Below are positions 63,805-64,000 of a stretch of DNA of 64,000 bases, piece after piece; position 1 is the stretch's first letter, and the number at the start of each line of letters is the position of its first letter. The stretch is from an uncultured Agathobacter sp. (GTDB lineage Bacteria > Bacillota > Clostridia > Lachnospirales > Lachnospiraceae): assembly GCA_944381555.1 (NCBI GenBank), contig CALWLL010000056.1, positions 124,001-188,000 on the forward strand, read 5' to 3'. The position numbers and the translations under genes were made by a program. Under the pieces are notes generated by a model that saw only the letters and a program-made list of their open reading frames with translations, had not been told where the DNA came from and did no database searches.

Positions 63805-64000
63805 TTATTCTTCCGAACCAATCTGTCTTTGATATGCTTCCTTTAGCGGACCAAGATAAGACAGGGAGCCAAAGGCCAGTACCGGTACATTCTGCTTTGT
63901 TCCCTCTTCTATTGCCCTTTTTACGGCTTCCTCCACGCTGTCACAGTATACAGCTTCTACCTGATGTCCCAAAGCCTTACTTACTGCTTCTGCTTCCCCT
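63805..64000 (-). CDS. folC: Folylpolyglutamate synthase/dihydrofolate synthase, C-terminal fragment
   Basis: The minus-strand frame is open to the window edge; only the last 64 residues are present. The segment near the stop, [20 protein letters not shown], is the usual FolC C-terminal strand (compare 'CGSLYLVG'), preceded by an alpha segment with [15 protein letters not shown]. Together with folE, folP and folBK immediately downstream this fits FolC, which glutamylates dihydropteroate and folates. The catalytic part lies outside the window. Confidence 0.75.
   Translation of the reverse strand, partial: GEAEAVSKALGHQVEAVYCDSVEEAVKRAIEEGTKQNVPVLAFGSLSYLGPLKEAYQRQIGSEE

Overview
The window reads as chromosomal DNA of a spore-forming Firmicute, most likely a Lachnospiraceae-type clostridium. 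Reasons: sporulation genes (spoIIGA-sigE, sigG, cotJABC, a Spo0E-like phosphatase gene), consensus sigma-A promoters, AGGAGG-type ribosome sites, T-box leaders, a CIRCE element, and DUF families typical of that group. Nearly all the DNA is core chromosome. I see no rRNA, tRNA, CRISPR array, prophage or intact insertion sequence.

Layout. 1-4.4 kb: end of an RluA-type pseudouridine synthase gene, a DUF5662 gene, a glycogen-debranching-like GH13 protein whose catalytic residues look lost, an HD-GYP protein and a DUF1292 protein. 4.4-13.6 kb: UvrD-type helicase, gltX, a Ca2+-type P-ATPase, a Pit phosphate transporter with its DUF47 partner, and cotJABC. 13.7-20.6 kb: a four-gene operon of unknown function (1184-aa DUF5717-type solenoid, Hsp70-like DUF5716-type protein, TPR-like protein, membrane coiled-coil protein). 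This is the best candidate here for an undescribed system. 20.7-28.9 kb: nfnAB, a TrpX-type ABC importer behind a tryptophan T-box, argS, and queT behind a probable preQ1 riboswitch.

29-36.9 kb: sigG, tldD and pmbA on the plus strand, then a HAD phosphatase, a beta-CASP nuclease and spoIIGA-sigE on the minus strand. 36.9-47.5 kb: a dcw cell-wall/division cluster (mraZ-rsmH-ftsL-two class B PBPs-murD-ftsW-ftsQ-ftsZ) without mraY, murE, murF or murG, headed by four helically phased MraZ boxes. 47.5-52.4 kb: lgt with a 53-codon Spo0E-like gene, a DUF1540 protein, thrS with a threonine T-box, and a SEC-C protein. 52.5-56.5 kb: a GldA/GldFG-like ABC system with a DUF4340 protein. 56.6-59.2 kb: groES-groEL-mgsA behind CIRCE. 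59.2-64 kb: two HAD phosphatases, a CPBP protease and folate genes folC(partial)-folE-folP-folBK.

Two themes run through the intergenic DNA. First, RNA-level control is prominent: two T-boxes, a preQ1-like pseudoknot, a terminator hairpin in the pit leader, and CIRCE doubling as a terminator. Second, a palindromic repeat with ends reading ATATCATAGGAAAG occurs in three full or partial copies plus a half-site, each time next to a terminator-like T-run. All function calls come from reading sequence motifs; no database search was possible.
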